Below are positions 37,158 to 49,574 of a DNA stretch of 64,000 nucleotides, piece after piece (the first letter of the stretch is position 1; every line of letters starts with the position of its first letter). The notes under the pieces are model-generated. The model made no database searches and was not told where the DNA came from. It saw nothing but the letters and a program-made list of their open reading frames with translations. A program made the position numbers and the translations under genes. Location of the stretch: the NCBI GenBank assembly GCA_963555705.1, contig OY743179.1:21832692-21896691 (forward strand), read 5' to 3'. Origin of the DNA: Ligustrum vulgare. Taxonomy: Eukaryota; Streptophyta; Magnoliopsida; Lamiales; Oleaceae.

Positions 37158-40100
37158 ATGGATGAACTAGGTTCAGGAAACAACCATGGAAAGAAACCGG
37201 AGGCACAGGGGGATACAAGGATGGAGGTCGACCCGGAAGTCAGGCCTCACCAAGATTCCCAGATGGTGTAGGTAATGCGTCAATTGATGAATTTGACACA
37301 AGCTGTAGAAAAGATGCAGCAGCAACCACCGGAAAACACTCAAGCCCCTTATGCTATTTCGGTGCCTCCTCATCACCCCCCGGTAACCAACGAGTCTGAC
37401 GAAAACTTAACTATGTGCCCGATCGGTCTGAAAGTTCTACTGGAGAGAGCAATTCCCGCTCTCCACGTAGGGGATCACCGAAAATGACAAACAGCGTGTT
37501 CAGCAGATTAGGCCCGGATCGCACAGCTCCCGCAAGGGAGGGCCAAACACCGGGGATAAATAGAAAACTTGCAACTTCGAACTACTCGGAAAGATCCGCA
37601 CGAAGTCCATATAATGAGCCCGCACGGACTCGGGGTAGGAACTTCAAAGCTCCTAACAAAGACGCACCCACTTTGAATCTCGATGATCCGTCCTATGATG
37701 AAAGAGGAAACAGGGAAGAACTCAACGTGTTGAGGAAACAACTTAGTGATCTGGAGGGTCAGCAGAGAAAGGACGGCCAGGATGACAAGTATACTACCCC
37801 CAGGACTACCCCGTTTTCAAAAGAGATCCTGAAAGAGACGTTACCAAGCAAGATCAAGGTTCCGCAAGTACCCAGCTACGATGGGACGACTGACCCAGTG
37901 GCCCATATAGACCGATATGTTTCCTGGATGGAGTTACATGGTGTGAGCGATGCCATCATGTGCAGGACATTTCCACTCACCCTAGGGGACAGGGCTCAGA
38001 GGTGGTTACGTACTCTACCAGATCACTCCATATCAAATTGGAAAGACCTGTCTTCTCAGTTCCTCTATAACTTTATGGCTGCAAAAACAAGGACGACCCC
38101 CAAAGAACAACTGGTAACCATCAAGCAAGGAAGAACAGAGTCGTTAAAGAGTTATCTGGACCGGTTCAACAAGCAAATCATGGATACGAATAAAGTGTCA
38201 GACGACGCACTCCTAATGGTAGTAACATCAGGCTTATGGCCGGAATCCCGGTTCTGGTGGACAGTACACGAAGAGGGGCCAAAGACTTTTCGAGAATTTC
38301 TCACAAGAGCAGACATAGCCATTGGAGCTGAAGAGGCGAAAGCCAATAGGATGGAAGACAAGGGAGAACCAAAAGATCAAGAAAGATCTAAAGGAAAGGA
38401 AAAAGAAATACAGAAGGGTGACAGGTACAACCAGGAAAAGAAACGGGACTTTCGGGGTCCCGGGAGTTTCCGCCCCCACTCATCAACTTCTTCACCAATG
38501 GACTTCCAGAAAGCCAGACCTGAGACCATATTCATGAACATTAAGGATCAGAATCTGCTACCACGGCCCCGACCGTTAAGGACCAGCTCATCCGAACTTA
38601 ATCAATCTAGGTACTGTAGATACCACCGGTCAGCGGGACATGACATAGATTACTGGAAGGACTTGAGGATAGAACTCGAAAAATTAATTAAGGCAGGTCA
38701 TTTGAAAGAGTACACGGGAAGATCTCAAATGAATCAAGGGAAGCAAGGCCAAGTGGAAATTGGGGACACGCCTACAGCTGAAATCCGCATGCTAGTGGGT
38801 GGCAGTCAAAGCCAAGAAGGATCCAAAAGGCAAAGGCGTCAGTACATCAGGGATGCTCGGAATAGCTATCAGATTCTATCGGCGAGGGCCCCAGTACTTG
38901 TCAAAGAAGACGAATCCTTCAGTTTTGATGAAGGAGATGCTGAAGGAGTCCTTCAGCCACACGCAGATGCTTTGATCATAACCATGCCAGTGTCGGGAGT
39001 GAAGATCCATCGTACTTTGGTGGATAACGGGAGCACCGTGAACATCCTGTACTGGAAGACCTGCCTCCAAATGGGAGTGGAAGAACGACATCTAAGCCCT
39101 TACACGACGAAATTACAAGGTTTTACTAGAGATTACATCACACCTCTGGGACATATAGCACTCATGGTAGAGCTCGGGAATCCTCCATGCTCCAGGCGAG
39201 TAATAGCGGACTTTGTCGTAGCAAACATACCGTCCAACTATAATGCAATCCTGGGAAGGCCTATTCTACATGAACTGAAGGCGGCCACCTCAATATACCA
39301 CTATGTGATGAAGTTTCCCACTTCCCGTGGGGTAGGAATAGTGAAGGGAGATCAGCGGATGGCCCGAGAATGCAATCTTCGTTTCTGCCCTTGCCAGGCA
39401 CAGCAAGTGGAGGCTGTTCGGATGGAGGACCAGGTTGAAGAGATCCAAACGTTGGACCCCCGCCTGGACCAAATTGAAATCAAGACGGGACCAGTGGAGG
39501 ACTTGACATTGATAACTCTGGACCCGGATAAGCCCGATTTACAGTTAAAAATTGGGAAAGACCTTCAGGAGCCAGTAAGGTCTGAACTTGTAAACTTCTT
39601 GGGAGAAAACAAAGATGTTTTTGCCTGGACTCATGTTGACATGGAAGGGATACCAACATACCTGGCCTGTCACAAGCTCAACATTGATCATGGAGCGAAA
39701 CCAAAGAGACAGAAGCGTCGTCCACTAAATGGGGAGAGGTATGAAGCTCTCGCAAATGAGATCCTGAAGTTATTGGGAAATGGGTTCATACGGGAGGCAA
39801 GGTATCCAGAATGGGTGTCCAATCCAGTTCTCGTGCGAAAGAACAATAAATCCTGGAGGCTCTGTATTGATTTCACAGACCTGAACAGAGCTTGCCCAAA
39901 AGATTGCTTTCCACTTCCACGTATAGATCAAATGGTAGACGCCACGGTAGGACATGAGCTACTGAGCTTCATGGATGCCTACTCAGGCTACAACCAGATT
40001 CCCATGTATGGTCCAGACGAAGAGCACACATCATTCATCACAGACCGGGGGTTATATTGTTACAAGATGATGCCATTCGGGTTGAAAAATGCAGGGGCAA

Positions 40101-42702
40101 CCTACCAGAGGCTGGTTAACAGAATGTTCGCAAAGCAGATCGGAAAAACTATGGAAGTGTACGTGAATGACATGCTGGTAAAGAGCATCGAATCATCAGA
40201 CCATGTTTCGCACCTGGCTGAAATGTTCACAATACTTAGAAAATACAAAATGAAGCTAAATCCACAAAAGTGTTCCTTTGGAGTCGGATCCGGGAAATTT
40301 TTGGGATACATGGTACATCAAAGGGGAATCGAAGCCAACCCTGAGAAAATCAAAGCCCTGATTGACATGAAAGCCCAACCAACATAAGAGAAATCCAAAG
40401 TCTGACTGGAAGAATAGCAGCTTTGAACCGATTCGTCTCGAAGTCAACAGATAAGTGTGGACCTTTCTTCAAAGCGCTAAAAATGGGAAAGAACTTCCAG
40501 TGGACGGAACAATGTCAGAAAGCCTTCGAAGACCTAAAAATGCAATTGGCCTCACCACCTCTACTCTCCAAGCCAATAGCAGGAGAAGTGTTGGAGTTGT
40601 ATCTAGCAGTGTCAGAGAGGTCTGTCAGTTCCGTTCTTATCAGGACAGATCATGGCGTTCAACACCCCGTATACTATGTTAGTCAGGTCTTGAAAGACGC
40701 AGAGCTGAAATATCCGCCTATGGAGAAACTAGCGCTGGCTTTAATTATGAGTTCGAGAAAATTGAGACCTTACTTCCTGGAGCATTCATTGGAAGTGCTA
40801 ACCAACTATCCACTACGATAAACCTTACAGAAACCGGACACCTCGGGAAGATTGATGATGTGGGCATTAGAATTGGGACAATTTGACATCTCATACAAAC
40901 CGAAGGCAGCAATTAAAGGACAAGCATTGGCAGATTTCGTAGCAGAATTCCACATGGAAATAGACCCCCCCGTCCGTGACGAACACTGCTCCCTGTATGT
41001 GGACGGGTCGTCAAATGAAAACTGCGCAAGAGCTGGAGTTGTCCTAGTCAGCCCCGATAAATTACTATATTGCCAGTCCCTCCGCTTCGAGTTCCCAGCA
41101 ACCAACAACGAGGCAGAATATGAAGCTCTCATTGTAGGTCTAAAAATGACAAGAGGTATGGGAATAGCCAAAGTGACTGTACACAGCGATTCTCAGCTAG
41201 TTGTGAACCAAATCCAAGGAATTTATAACACAAAAGAAGAGAAAATGGTTTCTTACTACAAGGTGGCCAAGAAAGAATTGGAAAAGTTCACCCATGCGGA
41301 TATCATACAGATACCAAGAACCTAAAACAGTCAGGCAGATGCTCTCGCTAGGTTGGCCACCAGCGAAGAAGCCGACACTTTAGACAGTGTGACTATTGGA
41401 AGGGTCCAAAACTCATCCCTAGCGGAAGCGGAAGTGCTAACGATGGCAATAAACACAAATCAAAGCTGGATGGATGAAATCATCCATCACTTAAAGGAGG
41501 GAGTAGTGCCCCCAGGCAAGGATGATGCTCGTAAGCTCAAAATTAGATCCGCCAGATATACTCTGATAGACGGGGTGTTATACAAACGAGGTTTTTCCCT
41601 CCCACTAATTAGATGCTTGGATGAAGAGGAAGCCCTATATGCTATGAAAGAAATACATGAAGGAGTGTGCGGAAACCATACGGGAGGACAAGCCCTAGCA
41701 TTCAAGATCTTAAGACAAGGATACTTCTGGCCGTCCATGAAGAGAGATACCATGGAATTTGTGAAGAAATGTGACAAGTGTCAGAGGTTCGCCCCAATGA
41801 TCTGATCTCCCCCTGAAGACCTAACTTCTGTCATGGCACCATGACCCTTCGCAAAATGGGGCATTGATTTAATTGGACCATTTCCGACGGGAAGAGGATC
41901 AACAAAATATGCAATAGTGGCAGTAGACTATTTCACAAAATGGGTTGAAGCAGAGGCTTTAGCTAGGATCACTGAACAAAAGACAACGGACTTTGTATGG
42001 AAGTCGATCATCTGCAGGTTTGGTATTCCTTATTAGATAGTCACTGACAACTGGAGACAATTTGACAATGCAAAGTTCAGGTCATTTTGTGAAGAACTGA
42101 AAATTAAGAATCACTACTCCACCCCATGCCACCCACAAGGCAACGGGCAAGTGGAAGCACTTAACAAAATCATCAAACACACACTGAAGACCAGATTGGA
42201 TGAATTGAAAGGGGCATGGGCCGATGAACTACCTGCGGTGCTATGGTCTTACAGGACAACATGCAGGACGGTGACGGGAGAAACTCCTTTCACCCTCACC
42301 TTCGGATCTAAAGCTGTGATCCCTGTTGAGGTGGGAATCCCCTCGAGCCGAACTCAATATTTTGGAGAAGGAGCAAATGCTAAAATGCTAAAATCCACGC
42401 TGGACTTGATTGACGAGAGGAGGTTGAACCTAGAGCTCAGGAACGCGTCCTACAAACAAAGAAGCACCAGGCACTATAATTCTAAGGTGAGGAGCCGAAA
42501 GTTCCACGCTGGAGATTTGGTACTCAGGAAAGTGTTCTTAGCCACAAGGGAAGCTAAATCCGGCTCGCTTGGCCCATCTTGGGAAGGACCTTACAGAATT
42601 AGGAAAACCTTGCCAAACGGGGTATATGAACTAGAAACTTTAGAAGGAAAAAATTTACAACATCCATGGAACGCAGAACATTTGAAAAAGTACTATCAAT
42701 GA
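37158..42702 (+). pseudogene. Gypsy gag-pol polyprotein with stops, frameshifts and a YVND active site
   Basis: The likely start is ATG 37158, with an early stop at 37269 and a frameshift before the main open frame 37415-40387 (990 residues). In that frame: gag from about residue 149 (VPQVPSYDGTTDPVAHIDRY), protease at about 536 (VDNGSTVNI), reverse transcriptase from about 800 (SWRLCIDFTDLNRACPKD). The normal YVDD motif reads YVND: codon AAT at 40166 replaces a catalytic Asp. A frameshift near 40375 follows, then RNase H with a stop at 40819. The second RNase H (LYVDGSSNENCARAGVVL, 41000 region) has a stop at 41323. The integrase zinc finger (GNHTGG ... CDKCQ) has a stop at 41803, and the integrase core (GIDL, VTDN, QVEAL) has stops at 41842 and 42034. 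The C-terminus (42151-42702) is open. Several stops look like CGA to TGA, CAA to TAA or TGG to TGA, as deamination of methylated DNA would give. Confidence 0.92.
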
Positions 42703-42820
42703 TCGTGTAACCAGAAGATATGTAATGACCAAGGGGTCTTAAAAGATGTTACGTTGAAAAAATTCTTTTCCTTTTTACCAGATTTGCAAGTGTTTTTGAT
42801 AAAATAGGCCATGTGCTCAT

Positions 42821-43096
42821 CAGGTCTGTCATAACGGAATTTATGAATTCCTTAGGACCTCAAGCCAAAAGCCATCCGGTCTGTCATAACGGAATTTACG
42901 AATTCCTTAGGACCTCAAGCCAAAAGCCATCAGGTCTGTCATAACGGAATTTACGAATTCCTTAGGACCTCAAGCCAAAAGCCATCAGGTCGGTCATAAC
43001 GGAATTTACGAATTCCTTAGGACCTCAAGCCAAGAGCTCATCAGGTCTGTCATAATGGAATTTACGAATTCCTTAGGACCTCAAGCAAAAAGCTTA
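42821..43096. repeat. 55-bp tandem repeats after gypsy pol, 5 units
   Basis: Units begin CAGGTCTGTCATAACGGAAT and end CTCAAGCCAAAAGCCAT, at 42821, 42876, 42931, 42986 and 43042. More degenerate fragments continue to about 43165. The location between pol and the 3' LTR is typical for tandem repeats in Tat elements. The even spacing and near-identity argue for recent slippage or unequal exchange. Confidence 0.93.
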
Positions 43097-43527
43097 CCAG
43101 GACCACAAGCCACGGGGTCCATCAGGTCTGCAAAAGGGCAATTCACGAATTCCTTGCGACCATGTCACGTGCTCATCAGCTCTACCACACCCGAGGTCGT
43201 GAACCTCTTATGATCCCAAGTAAAACCAGGAGCGAGCTAGCTGATCAGTACATATGTTTAATTCAAGTCACACTAGACCAACCATACCGTACTCCTCCAG
43301 GTCTGAAACGGATTAAACAAAAGTTTAAAGCATTCCGGATTGAGATCCCTACTATGTTCGTGAGTTTATCTCAGCATCAAACTTAAGGTTAAAGCACACA
43401 ATCAAATCTGATAAGGTTGTTATTACGAACAGTGTGGAAAATGATCACAAAAGCTAATTTCATTTATGTAAAAGTTGGGCCGGATTAGCCCTACAGACTA
43501 CCAAAGACAAATATTTGTTACAAGTTT

Positions 43528-45750
43528 TCACCTAGCCGCAGGTGCCGTACTCTGAGCTAGTTCAGCCATGGCCGCAGCCTGATCCTTCCTAAGCTTCTCC
43601 AGCTCTGCCTTCAACTGGTCCGCATTGAATTCAGGGTGGAGCTCCTGAAACCTTTTTACGGCATCTTCCAATGCCATGATATAAGTGTCGGTATGATCCA
43701 CCTCGTATTCTTTGGACTCCTTGTACACATCCACTGTAGAACTTAAGTCCGATCTGGCCTGTGCGAGATCCTTCTTGACCAGATCAAGCTCCACCACTGC
43801 CCCCTCTTTAGCTTGCTGGTCCGCTGCTACCTTGGCCTTCAACTCAGCATTTTCCAGTTGTATTTTTTCCAGCTCGGACAGAAGCAGACCGTTTCTCTGT
43901 TCCAGGCTCTCACACTTCAGCTCAAGCTCTTTCTTGGCCCCAGCCAGTCTGTCCCTCTCCAGCCCAAGTGCGTGGTTCTGATCCTTCACAACAATACTTT
44001 GGCGCATTAATTCGTCGTGCAGCTCTGTCTGTGCATGGGCTTTAGCTCGGACGTGGGATACATAGTTTTGGCAAGTCCAAGGAAAGCAGATGTGGCGTGG
44101 GCAGCGTTGAGCAAGTCCATCTCGACGGCCATGGCTTCTTTTTTCTTGTCTCAAGTCCGCACTATTATATCGACTGAGTTATGGACGCAGCTGGGAAGGA
44201 CTTTCAAGGAGTTCGACCCCGGACATTTATGGGACCGAACATCCCTCAGTGCTTTGGGGAGTTTTCCCTTCAATTTGGCCATCTCCATAGCCCGGGCCTT
44301 ATGCATGCCGAAGTAGGAGAAATCAACAGGATCGGCAGCTGCAGACACCGGAGGTGGCAGATCTGAGGCACCTCGCATGCCGGACTGGTCCGCATTACCG
44401 GATGATCCTTGATCATCTGAAACTGTTATCGGATCATTAGAGGGGGGAGGTGGATCCACCATGTCTTCTTCGACCATCTTCCTTTTGCCGTGGGAAGATC
44501 TGGAAGGACTCGGAATAGAATTTGGAGCCCCACTGGATTGACCAGACTTGGGAATGGGGCCCATGCCAGGAGGGAGAGTTTTCATACCAGTAGGGGTCTC
44601 CTTTTCTTGCCCACGAATGTACTTCGATCGAAAGGAGGCATATCCCTTTTTCTGGACTTGTTCGGTTCTGCGAAAACGACCAACGAATTAGTATAATAAA
44701 GGAAAAAGATGAGCTCGGGATAGTAACTACTTACGACGTGGAGGAGGATAGAAGGAAGTAGCCGGATGTACGGTAGTGAGCCCGGCCCTGAACAGATTCT
44801 CTTCAGTGACAATTCTCTGAAGTCCCTGTCACGCCGGTCAAGTTCACATGCCCTTTGCAACTGCTCTTCAAATGCCAAGGACCTGGAAGGATTAGCCGGA
44901 CCTGAAATACAAAAGAGATAATTAATATTAGAAGAGGCAGTTCAAACATGAAGAATAAGGTCTGAAACATACAGTAAGGTTTGTAATAGGTAGGAACAAT
45001 GCAGTCCAGGTCCTCAGTCTGCTCCAAAGTTTGCCACCCACCACCTACATAAAACCACTGATCCCTCCACCCCTTAATGGAATCTGGAAGCTCCTCTATT
45101 AAGTTCCCGCCAGTTCGGGGTCGGACCATTATATAATACCAACCAGAATCCTTCCCATCAGATCGGAGTTGGTAAACGGAACCGAACTCACTAGCACGGG
45201 GTGGAGGTAACCCTAATTTGCTTCAGATGACTAAAAAACCTATAATCACCCTCCATCCGTTAGGAGTGATCTGAGAAAGGGCAAAGCCCCAGTACCGTAG
45301 GTAATTGGTTATAGTACGGGGTAATGGAAACCTGAGACCTGCTTCCAACATCATCCTATTCACCGCTACGCAACCCTCAGGAGGTTCGTCAGCCCGCTCA
45401 TCGCTCCTAGGAAGAAAAAACAATATCGAGTCCGGGATCCTAAACCTATAGCGCCATTCATCCAGGTCAGACTCGGAGACAACGGAAGGATGAAATCCGG
45501 CCTGCCAAAACGTCGAAGTGGAACTAGACAGGTCTGCTCTATCAGAATTTCTTTGTGGGGGTGGGATAGGTCGAGGGATAAAGGAAGGGTTTGCGGACCT
45601 AAGCGGTTGCACCTCACGAGTTACATCTCTCAGGTTGGATACACTCACTGACTCACTCGACCCAGATCCTAAATCCGGGCTGGACTCCTCATTCCCCCCA
45701 CCCCAGGAGTCATTTCTCGTAGCCTCACTATCACTACCGGAGTTGCTCAT
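43528..45750 (-). pseudogene. Antisense accessory gene of the gypsy element (coiled-coil protein, spliced)
   Basis: Reading right to left, exon 1 starts at ATG 45750 with an acidic Ser-rich stretch. It then reads GLRFPLPRTITNYLRYWGFA and LSQITPNGWRVIIGFLV, resembling the putative gypsy-type transposon domain (Transposase_28) of plant proteins. Exon 1 ends at 44973 (GT), exon 2 is 44901-44735, exon 3 starts at 44667, all with GT/AG. The end (about 44050-43528) is a long coiled coil (LERDRLAGAKKELELKCESL, LVKKDLAQARSDLSS). Lesions: an in-frame TGA at about 45225, a 1-base shift in exon 2, a shift near 44585, and a stop or shift near 44155. Tat elements are known to carry such antisense genes; the function is unknown. 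Exon borders after exon 3 are uncertain. Confidence 0.72.
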
Positions 45751-46106
45751 GATTTATCAAGGATGAGAGGGAATACCTGGAATAAAAGACGATCTGGGTT
45801 GTAGGTCGTATAAGGAGCCGAAAAAAGGGTCACTTCAGAAAACAGTGAGAAGCTTATAGAGTGTTATGAGGGAGAAAATTGTCCAAGGGTCCCTTATATA
45901 TAAAGAAGTCATTAATAATCAGTACAGAATTCGAAAAGACACCTAGAGCCCCTCAAAGGGAAATGACGGCTGACAGCATTCTACTGGCGTTGTCAGACCA
46001 AGGTGTTTGGGATTAAGACACGTGGCAACGACATTATGGCTTATTTTAATATTAAACCTTAAGAATTATCGGTAGGAGTGGACCAGAAATCCTTTCAGAA
46101 CCACTC

Positions 46107-46117
46107 CTAGGGGCAAT
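46107..46117 (+). other. Gypsy polypurine tract
   Basis: CTAGGGGCAAT lies directly before the 3' LTR start TGTTGATGGG, in the expected plus-strand primer position. Confidence 0.75.
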
Positions 46118-46878
46118 TGTTGATGGGTAGTCAAATTTTAGTGACATAGTGGCAATGACAACCAACGAGTTCGATCCAGACTGGTCGTAATGACCCGTAC
46201 TGGTGTCCGGCCAGATAATGCCAGGTCGGATATAGATACAAACGAATTATCCAACTTAATTCTGATGTGGTCCAGTGAGGTCGGTTACTTACGATAATTC
46301 CGATGTGGTCCAGTAAGGTCGGTTACTTACGATAATTCCGATGTGGTCCAGTGAGGTCGGTTACTTACGATGATTCCGATATGGCCCAGTGAGGTCGGTT
46401 ACTTACGATGATTCCGATATGGCCCAGTAAGGTCGGTTACTGCTCAGTCAGAACAAGACCAACTACCTTCTTACACGCTAGTTAAGACGGTTATTGAGGC
46501 ATAAAGGTAGTTAGGTTAAGTAAAAGTCAACTACTTTGTACTATGTAAGAACTCAAATAGTTCAGTTATGTACTTATGTCAAATAGTCAGGTATTGTAAT
46601 AAGCCAGCTCACCCCATTCTCCCTATAAATATAGGAGATGGTAGCTCACAAAGAGGACACACAACTTTGGCTATTCAAAGCCAATACTATATTTATACAA
46701 GAAATCATACGTGGAGTCCAGGTCATTCACACGATCTGGGATCCACCTCTTACAAACCATCTTTATTACCTATGTGGAGTCCAGGTCATCCATTACGACC
46801 TGAGGTCCACCTCTTTCACATATAATTTTCGATTACGTAACTAACATCCACTAATTTCTTGCTGACTTGGAATATTTC
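46118..46878 (+). mobile_element. Gypsy 3' LTR, truncated at its end
   Basis: It matches the 5' LTR base for base except for a few substitutions and one extra 38-bp repeat (five units instead of four). It stops at TTGGAATATTTC; the last 18 bases, including the CA end, are missing. GATTACTCAATGATTTG follows instead. Confidence 0.92.
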
Positions 46879-49565
46879 GATTACTCAATGATTTGATGGA
46901 GTTTGTGGAAGAAATAATACAAATGCAATTCTTGATGCATATTTTTTGATTGAGGTTAATCTCGAGATTACTTTCAAGCAAATTGCTGAAAACAGCTGAT
47001 GGAACAGATCGTGACTTACAATTGACCCCACTATGAGAAGTTGAATAAGTATTAATAGCAAAAGAACGTTATTTAATAAGATGTTATGTGCCTATATTCT
47101 TCTAATAATGCTATTTAGTACCATTAGTTTTACGATGTTAGTCTAGATGATGTACAATGACAACAATTGTAGTGTTGCATACCATATATATGTGATCACT
47201 TCACAATTAATTGACAACGCTTTTCAAATTTTATCACAATATTTTGTAGTCTTTTTGTGCACTTTATAAACTTCAAAATAATATTATTTAAGCTTTATTT
47301 AAAGTAATCGTACTACCCCACACTTATAGAGTAGACTCAAAATTAATTTTTCACTCAACTAAATAATCTAACTTTATATTAGAAGAAATTGTTTTCCATA
47401 ATTTTTTTACTCAATTGAAAGAAATATAATCTTAATTCTATGAATAAAATTTGTTCTAACAATTGTTTAATTTTTCTCAAGTACTATAAATATTTTGTCA
47501 TTTTGTTTGAGTGTTGCCCAACACTTTGGGATAAATTTCAAACTTCTCAATTTCATTTAAGTCAATGATTCTCCTTGTGAACCATAATGTTCAACAATAA
47601 TCCATATTCACTTTTATGTTTCATATGATTACTCTCTATTAGTAATAATGTAATTCACGTATGATATCAATCTTTAAAATCAATATCAATTAGATAGACT
47701 CATTCTATCATATCATCTTGCATACTTTCACAAAATAATAATCAAATTATTAGAAAATTCATTATAGATAATTGTTTATCTATGATCCAAAATCATCATG
47801 CTGAATTATCAAGAATCAAATAATTAAAGTGGAAGCGTACCTTAATCAAACATGATTCACGATGAACGATTCAAAGGTTGGATCTTCCAAATCAATACGT
47901 AGTCCTTATTTTCTCTTTGATGATTGGATGTCAGACAGAATGAACAATACGTATGATTCAGAGACCATAACCGTGTTTATTTACTGAATTGTCTGTTAAC
48001 CTAATTCGGTCCATCATGAAATTAGGTAATGACCTGGTATCTACACATAAAAGCCCATACATTAATTAGATGCATAAAAGCCCGATATACCAAATCCTTA
48101 TTAGATCACTTTAAATGGGCTTAACCAAATTTGATAGCATTTGATTCAATACACAATAATTTATATATAAGTCCACACGATCGATTAAAATCCTTACACA
48201 AATTTGATTATACACAATAGTATAAAATAAGATGATAACATAATTTTGAACAAAACCTTCATTTCATAAAATATTTAAACATGTATTTTATGAATAGTAA
48301 ACAAGTATATAATTGTTCAAATTTTCAAATAATTAAATAAGAAATTGGCATATCTATGTAATTAAAAAGCAAATTTATAATAAACACTTCACATAAGTAT
48401 TTTATTTATCTATGAAAATTGAATTAACAGATTTTAAGATATAAATGTTTTACAATTACATAATAAACATTTATCATTTGCATATATTTATTATGCCATA
48501 TAATTATCTCATATACTAATTTCATTTAGCATGCAATAATTAAGCGATTACGACATAAATAAATATAACATATATATTTATTTCACATAGATTCAAAGCA
48601 AATATAAGCAAGCAAAAATTACATGATTCAATACTCATATCATGTTATTTAAATATTTCATTTGTTGGTAAGACATAATTTTAAAACTTGAAAATCACAT
48701 ATATACTTCATATTTTTCAACTAAATAAGTACTATTTTTAATTTATGCAATAATCAAGATAGATTCTGACTTAATCAATGCACACATTGTCACCAACCAT
48801 ATTAAAAATAGTATTTTAATAAATAAAACCAATTTCAACACAATACAACACATTTTTTGCGGTTTGCCAACAAAATAAAATTAGTACACTCAAAATGAGT
48901 TCAAACATATAAATATTTTTCTAGAATTTTGAGTTAAAATGCGCATTTTTATTTTAGTTATTTATTAATTTATTTTGGAATTGTTGCAAGTATTTGAGTT
49001 GGATGAGCATTTGGTTTTAGGGAAAAAATCGATTTTAATTCTAGGTTTCAGAATTTGAAAAAACAAATGTACATGTAGGGCGAAGGGGTTATATTATGCA
49101 GCAATAAACACATTTTCCAGTCTTTAAAATTTAACTTTATCTGCATGTAATTAATTTTTTATTTGTTTCACCAGGTGGAACAATATGCAGGTGGGGGTGG
49201 GACAAGAATGATCAACTTGTAGTTACACATTTTCCTTAATTAAACTAGATTGAATTTTTGTTCATATGGACTTGTCAAGATACAAAATATATGGAATGGA
49301 TTATTGATGTCTATTTCATTTTTTTTCTTAGAAGTTTGTATGTAATTTCATATTTGAAATTTTGTATAAAATGGAGGATTTTTCAGAATTTTAAGATTTG
49401 TTTACGGATATGATGAAAAAATAAAATTTAATTAACTCAAAGACAACATCAATTACTTCTCAATTAATTTATTCTTAATCAATCGTATAGATATACAATT
49501 AAAATGATAAATAATTGATGCAAGATTAGATTAGTACTCAATGATTTGATGGAGTTTCTACAAGA
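46879..49565. other. AT-rich intergenic DNA, no gene recognised
   Basis: No supported coding region. One short block (46883-46902, ACTCAATGATTTGATGGAGT) recurs at 49536-49555 with similar flanks, a hint of duplication or of an insertion between the two. A stretch around 47790-48200 (AAGTGGAAGCGTAC, repeated AAAAGCCC(A/G)ATA) has the look of an old LTR, but no ends were found. Confidence 0.5.
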
Positions 49566-49574
49566 GATAATACC

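Larger units (their letters stand above)
36321..46878 (+). mobile_element. Ty3/gypsy retrotransposon, Tat-like lineage, with antisense gene
   Basis: 5' LTR 36321-37061 (TGTTGATAGG...CCGTCAACA), primer site TGGCGCTAGAAGGAGGG at 37064, gag-pol 37158-42702, a 55-bp tandem repeat, an antisense spliced gene 45750-43528, polypurine tract CTAGGGGCAAT before the 3' LTR 46118-46878. The 3' LTR lacks its last 18 or so bases. The domain order gag, protease, reverse transcriptase, RNase H, second (archaeal-like) RNase H, integrase, plus an extra gene between pol and the 3' LTR, matches the Tat clade of plant gypsy elements. Premature stops, frameshifts and a mutated reverse-transcriptase active site make it non-autonomous. 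No target duplication can be scored because the right end is lost. Confidence 0.92.

Noticed and set aside
42821..43096. Evenly spaced repeats resembling a CRISPR-like array
   Set aside because: The repeats are head-to-tail with no unique spacers and sit inside a eukaryotic retrotransposon.
47096..47125. AATGCTATTTAG resembling the end of the 31422 MITE
   Set aside because: Only about ten bases match and no partner inverted end was found nearby.
33121..49380. Short match TTTGTATAAAATGGAGG near 33123 and TTTTGTATAAAATGGAGG near 49362
   Set aside because: Similarity does not extend more than about 30 bases, too short to claim a shared element.
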